From NCBI RefSeq assembly GCF_001955535.1, contig NZ_MPVN01000001.1, positions 1,860,001 to 1,924,000 on the forward strand: a DNA stretch of 64,000 nt, given 5' to 3'. The position numbers were made by a program, and so were the translations under genes. This DNA is from Paenibacillus sp. FSL H7-0326. GTDB taxonomy: Bacteria; Bacillota; Bacilli; Paenibacillales; Paenibacillaceae. The notes below the pieces were generated by a model that had not been told where the DNA came from, searched no databases, and saw only the letters and a program-made list of their open reading frames with translations. This document shows positions 34,829-42,988 of this stretch, in pieces (the stretch's first letter is position 1; each line of letters starts with the position of its first letter).

Positions 34829-35512
34829 TCAATTGGCAAGTACGTATTTTGAAAGAGTCGTAATCAATCCACTTGTCCAATTCAACATTTCGTCCGTAAA
34901 CTGTTCAAACTGATCTTCGCTGAAGCTGCCGGATTTAAACTGTTCTGAAATCTGAAGGATACGACGATCCTGATCGACAAGCACGTCATACATCTCTGTT
35001 CTCTGCTTAATGTAACTCCCTGTTTCATAATAATGCTTTGCCTGTAGTGTAAAAACAGCTGCTTTGTAAAGCCCGGCAAGTGCCTGCATATCTGCGCTAT
35101 GCAAATAATTGTGGCTGCACATATGATAGAGATTGCAGGCACCGTTTAAAACCGCATGCCGGATATCAGTATGCTCAATTGGAGGAATCATTTTATCCAA
35201 GTTGCCGTGATAAGAGATCGTATCGTGATAGAACTGAAACAAATCGTATTTTGCCCATCCAGCAATTTCATTTACACCGGATACGAAGCCGCAAATTTTC
35301 TCTCGATTAGACAAACTCTGGATAGCTGAATTGTACTGTTTCAAATCCTCCAGCTTTACCCTATCCAAAATCAGAACCACGTCTATATCGCTGTTCTCAT
35401 TGGCTTCTCCTCGTCCATAGCTGCCTTGCAGACCAATAAATATTACTCTATCACGAAACACCCTCCTAACCGTATTCGAATATAACTCCATCCAGTTTTC
35501 AATATGAATCAT
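34829..35512 (-). CDS. Nucleotidyltransferase-domain protein
   Basis: A 227-residue protein. FIGLQGSYGRGEANENSDID at residues 25-44 is the GSxxRGxxxxxSDxD signature of nucleotidyltransferase superfamily proteins such as aminoglycoside adenylyltransferases and MNT antitoxins. The C-terminal half is helical (HEPN- or KNTase-C-like). The ATG at 35512 overlaps the preceding AraC-GNAT gene by 14 bp and has AAAGGGG upstream. The two genes are probably translated together. A resistance role is possible but not shown. Confidence 0.82.
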   Translation of the reverse strand: MIHIENWMELYSNTVRRVFRDRVIFIGLQGSYGRGEANENSDIDVVLILDRVKLEDLKQYNSAIQSLSNREKICGFVSGVNEIAGWAKYDLFQFYHDTISYHGNLDKMIPPIEHTDIRHAVLNGACNLYHMCSHNYLHSADMQALAGLYKAAVFTLQAKHYYETGSYIKQRTEMYDVLVDQDRRILQISEQFKSGSFSEDQFEQFTDEMLNWTSGLITTLSKYVLAN

Positions 35513-36374
35513 CGTTATTATATCCCCTTTCAAGTTGTTTACTGTGTAAAACCATTCGCTGCGTCGGATAACCGAATTCGGTCAACAATTCAGCTTCTGC
35601 AAATCCTAGCTCTTTCAATGCTTTCCGATAACCGGTATCTGCTTTATCTCCTTCTCGGAATGTAGTTATGCTAATACTATTGATCTTTAACCATTCACTA
35701 ATAACCACCTCCATAAATAATTTGGCAATCCCCTGCTTCCGGTATAAAGGATGAACTCCCAAGAAATCGATGCTTTCCCTCGCGTAAGAAATCATCATAT
35801 TTCCAATAACAGTATCGCCCTCTGTCATGATAAAGGCTCGTCCTTCTGCAATGCACTTACGCAACACCTTCATATGCTCTTCCTCATAAAAGTAAGGGTA
35901 ACCATCAATAACAAGGCGGACCAAGTTCATCCAAGCATCAACATCTTTCTCAGATGCAAATCTAATTTTCTTTCCGCATTCCGCTTCTTTTTTGCTTTCT
36001 TCCCGAAAATATTCATCATCGAACCTGAATCTTAACTGTAGCGCATAATATTGTTCGTCTTCTCTAAATTGAAGCGGCGTTTTCTTATACATCGCTTTAA
36101 AAATAGTAGTGAAAGCCTGCTGACTATCGTAGCCCGCTAGTATTGCAATATCCAGAATGGGTTTATTCGAAAAGGCAAGTAACTTTGCCGCTTCCGTTAA
36201 TTGTCGTCGCTGCACATATTCATGGATAGTCATACCAACCCTCTTTGAAAATATCCGATGCAAATAGTATTTCGAATAATGCAAGGCGTTTGCAATTACA
36301 TCCAAATTCAATTTTTCAGTCAAGTGATCTTCTATATAGCTAATCGTAGTTATAATAAGATTCGATGTGTTCAA
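35499..36374 (-). CDS. AraC-type regulator fused to a GNAT acetyltransferase domain
   Basis: A 291-residue protein. Residues 5-105 form the AraC DNA-binding domain (YYLHRIFSKRVGMTIHEYVQ, AGYDSQQAFTTIFKAMYKKT). Residues from about 137 to the end form a GNAT domain with the acetyl-CoA loop YRKQGIAKLFMEV and ESIDFLGVHP. This fusion is known in Firmicutes as a regulator whose acetyltransferase partner may modify a drug or sense acetyl-CoA. It overlaps the nucleotidyltransferase gene, suggesting a two-gene stress or resistance unit. Confidence 0.88.
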   Translation of the reverse strand: MNTSNLIITTISYIEDHLTEKLNLDVIANALHYSKYYLHRIFSKRVGMTIHEYVQRRQLTEAAKLLAFSNKPILDIAILAGYDSQQAFTTIFKAMYKKTPLQFREDEQYYALQLRFRFDDEYFREESKKEAECGKKIRFASEKDVDAWMNLVRLVIDGYPYFYEEEHMKVLRKCIAEGRAFIMTEGDTVIGNMMISYARESIDFLGVHPLYRKQGIAKLFMEVVISEWLKINSISITTFREGDKADTGYRKALKELGFAEAELLTEFGYPTQRMVLHSKQLERGYNNDDSY

Positions 36375-36525
36375 AGCCTCACTCTCCCTCCTAAAATAGT
36401 AGCAAGCATCCGTTCCGCAGTTTTAATTATTCTTGCGCTATGTTCACCAAAAAGAGCTGTTAAATCTAGTTAGCATCTATCAGGAGGTTTTAGTCTAGTA
36501 TATTAATTAGTATTTCCCGTTAGAG

Positions 36526-36541
36526 TGACGTTATAACGTCA
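36526..36541. repeat. 16-bp perfect palindrome
   Basis: TGACGTTATAACGTCA reads the same on both strands and stands 150 bp upstream of the AraC-GNAT gene start. It could be an operator, but no promoter elements are clear nearby. Confidence 0.45.
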
Positions 36542-36685
36542 TTTCACTTGCTCATTCCATAAGTAAATGCAATATTCTTTATTTGTACTAAGCGATTGTT
36601 TATTACGGATCTCAGAATAGATGATCTTTACTTCTCTTTGTATAAGAGAACCATATGTACAGCTGTATGCCTTTCCTACTACATT

Positions 36686-36720
36686 AAAAAAGGGAACAGC
36701 TGCCGCGGCAGTCTGCTCCC
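36686..36720 (-). terminator. Orphan terminator
   Basis: On the minus strand GGGAGCAGACTGCC pairs imperfectly with GGCAGCTGTTCCC and is followed by TTTTTT. Its original gene may have been lost or separated by the IS remnant. Confidence 0.7.
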
Positions 36721-36864
36721 AGATCATCTTTTCTCTGTTACATGTATATATAAAAAGGGTAACCGAACTTCACACCCTAATTCGTTTTGGGGACTTCACT
36801 AACTTGGATCTATTTATATTAATAACCTTGTTTGATTGAACTAACGTTTTCCGTTAGACGTTAA

Positions 36865-36950
36865 ACAAAAGGCTCGGACCGTTGAGACATAGGAGTGAGA
36901 ATCACTAAAGCGAAGTGGAGACGTGCAAATATGGAATAATATAGGTGATT
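36865..36950 (+). mobile_element. Solo IS110-family 3' end remnant
   Basis: CAAAAGGCTCGGACC followed by GTTGAGACATAGGAGTGAGA and AAGCGAAGTGGAGACGTGCA matches 32236-32390, but about 75 bp of the first copy is missing between GGCTCGGACC and GTTGAG. No transposase remains. The AGTGA/TCACT hairpin is preserved by a compensatory change. Confidence 0.75.
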
Positions 36951-37041
36951 ATCTATTCACAGCAGTTGCTAATCGATAACTGTTCCATGCTGTTGCGGAG
37001 TTACGTTCTCCTTTAGTGAAATCTCAAAGCGTTACAATCAT

Positions 37042-37494
37042 TCAGAAGGATGATGTGGGTTTAACCGTAGACCACTGAATAAGCGAAACTTCTGATTCAT
37101 CAGCTGTAACTGCTCCAACGCAAATATTCGTCTGATCAGGATTCGCAAGATAATGCTGAATAGTAAACCTGATGGCTTTTGAGATGTTCAAATTCAATAG
37201 TTCACTCTTATGAATCCAATACAACTCTCCCTCATCCGAAGGAATAAAGTTACTATGGGCTGTCTCGCCAAAATAAACATATTGTTGCCTGAGTTCACCA
37301 TGACTCTCTTCTATTAAAATGTATTTCAGGGTGAAATTCTTTATCTCGTTCTCTTTATATCCTGTTTCCTCTTCAATTTCCCTATAGCTTGCCTTCATCG
37401 GGAAGTTTAGTTCCTCATACTCAAGGTGGCCTCCGATACCTCCCCAAAATTCAAAGTTTAGATCTGACTCATTCTCAATAAATTTGTTGCATGA
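37042..37494 (-). pseudogene. N-terminally truncated Nudix hydrolase
   Basis: The frame contains the Nudix box G-H-L-E-Y...REIEEETGY (GGIGGHLEYEELNFPMKASY then REIEEETGYKENEI) and the rest of the fold (LKYILIEESHGELRQQYVYF). An in-frame stop (TAG at 37497-37495) lies only about 20 codons before the box, and no ATG, GTG or TTG start is available in that space, so the first beta strands are missing. An ATG inside the Nudix box (37398) could start only a useless fragment. The preceding gene overlaps it by 37 bp. The gene is probably inactive. Confidence 0.65.
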
Positions 37495-37847
37495 CTAATG
37501 TTTGGAACAATACTTTTCACCAGAATCAACTCAATTCCTGTATAAAAATGACCATGCAAATCTGTAATGCATTCATATTTCACTTTATTGTGGATTTGAA
37601 GACCTTGCTCAAAAAGAACCGTCCATTCATTATCAGCAAAGTTTATAAACCCATTATGTATTTCGATGTGATCCTTGATCTTATTTTCGCTTTCTAGTGA
37701 TATACCTATCCAGTCGTTATCTTCATCAAACAATAAGTAGCACTCTTTATATGACTCTCCTCCATTATTAAGCATGTATCCTTCTTGCTCATAGAAATAG
37801 ATATAAACGAGTAACAGTTCATCCGCTTCTTGCATTCTAATTTTCAA
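37458..37847 (-). CDS. Hypothetical protein
   Basis: A 129-residue soluble protein rich in acidic and aromatic residues (YLLFDEDNDWIGISLESENK, HIEIHNGFINFADNEWTVLF). The pattern suggests a small beta-sandwich, but no family is recognised. The start is TTG at 37847, chosen because AGGAGG is 8 bp upstream. It overlaps the Nudix remnant and follows a membrane-protein gene on the same strand with a 19-bp gap, so the three may form one transcript. Confidence 0.55.
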   Translation of the reverse strand: MKIRMQEADELLLVYIYFYEQEGYMLNNGGESYKECYLLFDEDNDWIGISLESENKIKDHIEIHNGFINFADNEWTVLFEQGLQIHNKVKYECITDLHGHFYTGIELILVKSIVPNISHATNLLRMSQI

Positions 37848-37866
37848 GAGATATTCCTCCTAGTGA

Positions 37867-38205
37867 TTACAACATTAGCAAAAAGACAAGAGAAAAAATA
37901 AAGCTTAGTACTGCGATGAAAATATGAAGCCCTATCAATATCGTTCTTTTCAGAAGATTAATTTGCTTTTTTTGAATAAAGTAGGAGTATACGAACACAG
38001 CGATCACAAGGGGCAAATATTGATGAAGATCAGGTCCAGCTTGACTCGGTAATGCTTGGTTAATATATTCACGTGTAGTCTCATTATTTATCATAAATCC
38101 GTATATAACTCCGATGATCGCCGGGATCAATAATTGAAATGAGAACTGAACTAGATCTTTCTTCAAAAAGGAAGGAACAAGTCTTAGGTATTTGTCATTG
38201 ACCAT
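37867..38205 (-). CDS. Hypothetical membrane protein
   Basis: A 112-residue protein with three hydrophobic helices (FQLLIPAIIGVIYGFMI, YLPLVIAVFVYSYFI, IGLHIFIAVLSFIFSLVFLL). AAGGAGG precedes the ATG at 38205. No family is recognised. It begins an apparent three-gene minus-strand cluster ending in the Nudix remnant. Confidence 0.62.
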   Translation of the reverse strand: MVNDKYLRLVPSFLKKDLVQFSFQLLIPAIIGVIYGFMINNETTREYINQALPSQAGPDLHQYLPLVIAVFVYSYFIQKKQINLLKRTILIGLHIFIAVLSFIFSLVFLLML

Positions 38206-38254
38206 ATTATATTGGCCTCCTTATTCATAGTTAAAAGTTTCCTCTTATAGAAGT

Positions 38255-38644
38255 TCACTTGTTAACATGGATATGCTGACGTTCTTTCCACTCGAACTCA
38301 TTCCCCAAATGAAATGTGGATAGATCGATCACGAGATCGAGTTCTTTTTTTGGAGCATCCGAAAACCTCTTCTGTCCGTGCGCCCAGCAGCAATACAGCT
38401 CTACGTCCTCACCAATTTCCATATTGGAGCTTAAATATTTGAAAAGCTCTACCACGCACTTTTTGTTTACATGATATAACATGGGGGGAGCATGTTTAAT
38501 TTCGTCATTGATCTCAAAGGAACCTTCTTCTGGATACACTTGATAAACAAATGGATGTCGGAAAGGATGCGATGATTCTTCTCTGGTTATGGGACCCGTT
38601 ATATATAATCCTGCTGCATCCTCTTCTGTATCATAGATATCCAT
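38255..38644 (-). CDS. Hypothetical protein
   Basis: A 129-residue soluble protein (MDIYDTEEDAAGLYITGPIT; DVELYCCWAHGQKRFSDAPK). No signal peptide, membrane segment or known family is seen. The start at 38644 is supported by AAGGGGAG 9 bp upstream; the longer frame to 38686 has no site. The upstream neighbour is a pentapeptide-repeat remnant. Its pattern resembles small immunity-type proteins, but this is only an impression. Confidence 0.58.
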   Translation of the reverse strand: MDIYDTEEDAAGLYITGPITREESSHPFRHPFVYQVYPEEGSFEINDEIKHAPPMLYHVNKKCVVELFKYLSSNMEIGEDVELYCCWAHGQKRFSDAPKKELDLVIDLSTFHLGNEFEWKERQHIHVNK

Positions 38645-38870
38645 AAGTTTATCTCCCCTTGGGTATTTCTCCAGCAGTAATTGCATACCGCGTTGCTCCT
38701 TAGCGGCAGGGTTTCACATTCGTTATGTAATCATGAATCGTCATCACTGTTTTTTCTGTCCGAACGAGCCTATAGGAAGCTCATGGCTTGCTGCAACATA
38801 ATAGAATAGGGTCACCGTGTCAATCTCATCTCCTATCTGAAACTTTAGTTTGAAATATCAAATTTATGCC

Positions 38871-39086
38871 TTAGGATTCTCCATCTGCAAATGACCAATG
38901 AGCAGGGTGTTTTAAATAACGAGGTAATTGGGTATGTTGATTACCTTTGGCTGAATTGACCTGTGCTTGAGCAAGAAAAATACATCCCGTAAGATCCGCT
39001 CCTGATAAGTCAGGGTGAAAAATATATCGATGATTGAACAACACTGGATCGCACCTATACATCCGAATCCTAGATAAATACGTCAC
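38871..39086 (-). pseudogene. C-terminal remnant of a pentapeptide-repeat protein
   Basis: The frame includes HPDLSGADLTGCIFLAQAQV and NSAKGNQHTQLPRYLKHPAH followed by W, the characteristic end of a family of pentapeptide-repeat proteins whose intact members carry many upstream A(D/N)LxX repeats. Here only one repeat is left and no ribosome site is present. It lies between the hypothetical gene and the divergent Lrp regulator and is best read as a gene fossil. Confidence 0.6.
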
Positions 39087-39141
39087 CGTAATGGTTTATA
39101 TCTTGTCCAATCTGGTACAATAGCGACTAAGAGGTGAAACC

Positions 39142-39588
39142 ATGCTAGATTCGATTGATAACCACATCTTACAGCGCCTAGCCCAGAACAGCAGGATCTC
39201 TTATACCGATTTGGCCAAGGAGGTTGGACTGTCAGGGGTTGCGGTGAAGGAACGGATTGACAAGCTTGTTAACCAAGGCATTATTGAACAGTTCTCCATC
39301 GTCGTAAACGCTGAAAAATTGGGCAAGAAAATATCTGCCTATCTGGAGCTAGAAGTGGAACCTGCCCATTTGAATACGATTGTCGAAGAACTGAAAGCAA
39401 ATGAACAAGTTGCTGTATTATATGAAATGACAGGCGCCTGTCTGCTTCATGTTCATATATTGGTCGAGGATATGGATCAGATGGAACGGTTTATGCATGA
39501 ATCTATTTATGCACTGACAGGGATTCTACGAGTAGAGAACCAAATACTGCTGAAGCGCCACAAAAATCAGGACGGCTTAAATATATAA
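39142..39588 (+). CDS. Lrp/AsnC family transcriptional regulator
   Basis: A 148-residue regulator. LDSIDNHILQRLAQNSRISY and TDLAKEVGLSGVAVKERIDK form the winged helix-turn-helix, and the C-terminal RAM domain carries the amino-acid-binding region (EMTGACLLHVHILVEDMDQM). AGAGGTG precedes the ATG. It is followed by a terminator and stands alone. It probably responds to an amino acid; its targets are not visible here. Confidence 0.93.
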   Translation: MLDSIDNHILQRLAQNSRISYTDLAKEVGLSGVAVKERIDKLVNQGIIEQFSIVVNAEKLGKKISAYLELEVEPAHLNTIVEELKANEQVAVLYEMTGACLLHVHILVEDMDQMERFMHESIYALTGILRVENQILLKRHKNQDGLNI

Positions 39589-39605
39589 GATATCGTCCAA
39601 TGGAC

Positions 39606-39653
39606 AAAAGAGAGAACCTAGAGACCTAGCAAGGTCCTGCGATTCTCTCTTTT
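39606..39653. terminator. Terminator between Lrp and acetamidase genes
   Basis: AAAAGAGAGAA and TTCTCTCTTTT enclose a smaller ACCT/AGGT hairpin. It can act for both convergent genes. Confidence 0.7.
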
Positions 39654-39671
39654 CTGCTAGCAGGCTATGAT

Positions 39672-41228
39672 TTAATGATTGGTCTTGGATAACTTCGACT
39701 TGTAGAACTCGGCAAAATACTCGCTAACCACCGCTGTATGGCTATCTGACAGCTCTACCTTCGCCGTTAATTTAAGCTTCTTGCCATTGTACGTTCCGGT
39801 TGACTCCCCCACTCTCATGGATAGCGTGTTGCCATTATAGCGGATCGTGATCGTTTCCGCCCTTGGCTCCCAACCTACCTTGGCGCCAAAGCTCTCGAAG
39901 CTGTTTCTTAGCCCCACTGTCTTTTGCTCCGCATCACCGAACTGTCCTTTGTTAATGACTGCGTGCACGCCCCAGTTGCCGTCAACCACTTGAGTTATTC
40001 CAAAATCGGAGGAAATGGACATGAGGGAATAGGCTTCATCCTCGCTTAAGTTCATCCCCTTCATTAAGAAGAATTTTGTCTTGAATGCGGCATCTTTCAT
40101 CGCTTTATCAAGGGACGATTGGTTATAGATCTCCTCCTGGGCATTTGCTCCAAGCTCTTCTAAATAGTTCGTATAGCTAAAGCCATGAATGACCCATTCG
40201 TTTTCATTTTCGAGAAGTGGGTAGTTCAGCTCGCTAAGCTTAGGACTAAGCTGATCTTTCTTATGAAGTATGAGCTGAATATCCCCTGTTACCGATGTCT
40301 CAATTGCCGTGCCGTTAAGCTCTGAATCGCCCTGACCCGCATGCGGATCGCCTACCGTTAACAGTGCACCTTCAACGGAAACAGGATAATACATCGTTGC
40401 CCCTTCGGTTACACGCCAGTCATCAATGTTACCACCATAGTAAGAAGGCGGAACCGAGTCTACGATATCTGCTTCCTTCGGAGCAACAGCCATGGTACCA
40501 AAATGCAGCCTAACCGGAACCTGTACGCCTTCAAGTACATTGAAGTTCTTCTCGATGGTATCATGATCCACAACGATTCCTGGATACTTTATGATTGGAT
40601 GCACTTTACCATCTGGGTCCGTCTGAGGCGTCCACATATAGTTGTATAAAGCAGTAGCGTAATCCGTTACACCGTCCGAACTCATCTCATAAATCGTTAC
40701 AACCTCTCGTTTCTTCGGCTCCTCTATCATCTCCCCATACAGATAACCCCAGTTCGCAGCCACATTAACACCATAAGTTTGACCTGCATATTTCTCATTC
40801 CCGTTAGGGCGCAGCTGCATATCTAGTATACGAACCTCAAGCACATCTCCGGGCTCTGCGCCCTTTACTTCAATAGGTCCAGTCATGATATGTACGCCAG
40901 GGCCTCGATCTGCCATGTGTTTATGTTCGCTGTCCCAGTGAAAAATGTCCTCCACTCCCGCATCGCCCTCAATCATCCTCTCATAATCATCGCCGGAGTG
41001 ATGCGTAATGGCTTCGACCGTGACGATATCTCCAGAGTTCACTGTAAGAACGGGGTCGCCTTTCCCGATATTTCCCCACCGAACGTTATCCGCATTTGCT
41101 GCTAAATAGTGTGTTTCCGGTTTAGATGAAGCTTCTGAAATGTTAGAATACCCTACATAGTCAACTGAACTCAGCACAAGAAAAGCTGTAACAGTCAGAC
41201 AAACCTTACGTGAAATACGTCCCCCCAT
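39672..41228 (-). CDS. Secreted acetamidase/formamidase-like protein with C-terminal stalk domain
   Basis: A 518-residue exported protein. A signal peptide (VCLTVTAFLVLSSVDYVGYS) is followed by an acetamidase/formamidase domain: GKGDPVLTVNSGDIVTVEAI, MTGPIEVKGAEPGDVLEVRI, and the metal-site region GDPHAGQGDSELNGTAIET (about residues 300-318). The last 80 residues (LRNSFESFGAKVGWEPRAET, ITIRYNGNTLSMRVG) match the copper-amine-oxidase N-terminal-like stalk common in Paenibacillus surface proteins. Known FmdA/AmdA enzymes are cytoplasmic, so export is unusual. It likely hydrolyses formamide or small amides outside the cell. Confidence 0.88.
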   Translation of the reverse strand: MGGRISRKVCLTVTAFLVLSSVDYVGYSNISEASSKPETHYLAANADNVRWGNIGKGDPVLTVNSGDIVTVEAITHHSGDDYERMIEGDAGVEDIFHWDSEHKHMADRGPGVHIMTGPIEVKGAEPGDVLEVRILDMQLRPNGNEKYAGQTYGVNVAANWGYLYGEMIEEPKKREVVTIYEMSSDGVTDYATALYNYMWTPQTDPDGKVHPIIKYPGIVVDHDTIEKNFNVLEGVQVPVRLHFGTMAVAPKEADIVDSVPPSYYGGNIDDWRVTEGATMYYPVSVEGALLTVGDPHAGQGDSELNGTAIETSVTGDIQLILHKKDQLSPKLSELNYPLLENENEWVIHGFSYTNYLEELGANAQEEIYNQSSLDKAMKDAAFKTKFFLMKGMNLSEDEAYSLMSISSDFGITQVVDGNWGVHAVINKGQFGDAEQKTVGLRNSFESFGAKVGWEPRAETITIRYNGNTLSMRVGESTGTYNGKKLKLTAKVELSDSHTAVVSEYFAEFYKSKLSKTNH

Positions 41229-41447
41229 GATAAACTCCCCTTCATATTCGATTTAGCGTTAGTTTTACTAACATGTTAGTGAGATTGAGTTTAGCATAAG
41301 CTTAAAATATTAACAATATAAACTTTACAGAAAAAAAACTTAATTTAATTAACCAACGTACAATGAAATCTTAAAAAAGTAAGAAAATATGAGTATCTTT
41401 CGCCGTTCTAACCCTCTTCAAATTGATGACTTTACGATGCTTAATGT

Positions 41448-41478
41448 AAAAAAGCAGCTGCCTTTTCGGCAGCTGCTT
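41448..41478 (-). terminator. Terminator of the GNAT gene at 41505
   Basis: AAGCAGCTGCC and GGCAGCTGCTT are perfect arms; on the minus strand they are followed by TTTTT. Confidence 0.88.
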
Positions 41479-41504
41479 CATGTTAATTTATATTCAGTTT
41501 CATA

Positions 41505-41960
41505 CTATTTACTAAGTAAGAGTTTCAAACCTTCGTGGCTCGCAACAAATCCGATTCGTTCGTAGAATCTAAGAGCCTCTTTACGTTCTTTGTCCGTTGT
41601 CAGTTGAACCATTTCACAACCCATAGCTTCAGCCTCATGAATAGCATACCGAATGAAAGACTCTCCTAAGCCTTTCCCCCGATAATTACGGTCAATACGA
41701 ACTCCCTCGATCTGACCACGTGTCATCCCTAGTCTTGCAATTCCAGGAATAATGATCAGCTGAAGACAACCAATCACTTGGTTGTCTTCCAGAGCAACGA
41801 TGATGAAGTTGCCTGTCTGCTGCTCCATTCTTGTAAATGCTTGGACGTAGGCTTCTGGCAATGGATCTTCAGCTCTTTCTCGAGTCGCTCCTAATTTATC
41901 ATCTGCTAACAAACGAACGATGGCAGGAAGATGCTCCACAGCTGCTCTTGTAAATTCCAT
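41505..41960 (-). CDS. GNAT family N-acetyltransferase
   Basis: A 151-residue enzyme. The acetyl-CoA loop RNYRGKGLGESFIRYAIHEA is at about residues 91-110, with the C-terminal ALRFYERIGFVASHEGLK typical of the family. ATAGGAGG lies upstream of the ATG. Members with this pattern acetylate small amines or amino acids; the substrate is unknown. It has its own terminator and 59 bp separate it from the amidohydrolase pseudogene upstream. Confidence 0.9.
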   Translation of the reverse strand: MEFTRAAVEHLPAIVRLLADDKLGATRERAEDPLPEAYVQAFTRMEQQTGNFIIVALEDNQVIGCLQLIIIPGIARLGMTRGQIEGVRIDRNYRGKGLGESFIRYAIHEAEAMGCEMVQLTTDKERKEALRFYERIGFVASHEGLKLLLSK

Positions 41961-42019
41961 AGAACCTCCTATTGGATAAAAATATGTTATGTTTCCGATC
42001 TATAATAACGTATTTCCAT

Positions 42020-42726
42020 TCATGACCTCTCTAAGTACCATTTCATCGCATTCTTGTATAGCACCTTATCTGCTTGCTCTTCATCCACTGTATGATATAT
42101 CAGTTCGATATCAGCATGATTATAGGGCCTCTTCGCTCTCGTCGATGGTAAATCTGTTCCGAACATAAGCGCATCGGGGTTCACATCGGATATTTCACGA
42201 ATAGCCTTCACTACATCAAGCTCTACCTTGCCAAATCCAGTAGCCTTGACCCTTACCCCTTTATCTACTAGAGATAAAAGATACTTAAGACCTGCTTCAG
42301 ACAAACCCAAATGATCCACTGAAACCGCCGGAAGACGTTCTAAAGTGGATGCAATTTCAGGCAAAGAAGTCGAATCAATATACAGCTCTGCACGCCACCC
42401 TGCCAATTCATATACTCTTCTTGCGAAGTAGTCTAACTGAGAAAGATCCTCTGAACCTCCCCGCTTCACATTGAACCGAACGGCTCTTACACCGTGATTA
42501 TGTAATCTTAGAATCTCTTCATCGGATGTATCATGCGGCAGCTGCGTCACTCCAACGAAATTCTCACCTAGTTTTTGCAAGGAATCGATTAGATAGGTTT
42601 GATCAAATCCTAGAAAAGAGCCTGATACAACTGCCCCACCCTTCATATCTAATTCCTGTACCCGTGCTAAATAATCATTCGAAGTAAAGGGATTGGGTAA
42701 CCATCACAATGAACAGCATCAATCAT
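42020..42726 (-). pseudogene. Amidohydrolase (metal-dependent TIM-barrel hydrolase), frameshifted near its N-terminus
   Basis: The main frame from 42646 encodes the barrel (GGAVVSGSFLGFDQTYLIDS, SVDHLGLSEAGLKYLLSL, DALMFGTDLPSTRAKRPYNH) of the amidohydrolase-2 family, similar to 2-pyrone-4,6-dicarboxylate lactonase-like proteins. The expected N-terminus MIDAVHCDG lies upstream in a different frame, beginning at ATG 42726, and the continuation NPFTSNDYLARVQELDMKGG is in the main frame. A single-base indel near 42690 would join them. The metal-binding HCH-type start is also altered (VHCD). Confidence 0.68.
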
Positions 42727-42828
42727 CTCCCCTGGATTTTTTACATTCCGATACGATGAATTTACACATTCCTACAGTCGATTTTACAAATGTACGAATT
42801 TCTCTATTTTTTGAGTCATAAAACATCC

Positions 42829-42870
42829 AAATCGTACGATTTTGATATAAAGCGGAAATTGTTCTATAGC
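42829..42870 (+). promoter_or_regulatory. Promoter and palindrome upstream of the SLH phosphatase
   Basis: The 14-bp perfect palindrome AAATCGTACGATTT (42829-42842) abuts TTGATA (42842-42847), which is 17 bp from TATAGC (42865-42870). This could be a regulated promoter for the surface phosphatase gene. Confidence 0.45.
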
Positions 42871-42988
42871 TGTCTGAGTCCCCAAAATGCTAAAGTTACG
42901 GCGTAACAGGCATCAGAAATGGACACTCTTTCACTCATTTGCGGATGCATGTAGAAAAATTTCAACGATCAAGAATAGGGGCGTGTAG

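Larger units (their letters stand above)
36375..37041. other. Gene-poor 667-bp stretch with IS remnant
   Basis: No convincing coding frame is seen. The stretch holds a 16-bp palindrome (36526-36541), a minus-strand terminator (36686-36720), an inverted repeat CTAACG/CGTTAG (36841-36856) and the solo IS110 3' end (36865-36950). Short open frames here lack ribosome sites. Confidence 0.6.

Noticed and set aside
36539..36727. A 62-codon minus-strand frame near the IS remnant.
   Set aside because: No ribosome site, its 5' end is a terminator stem, and the sequence has no domain pattern.
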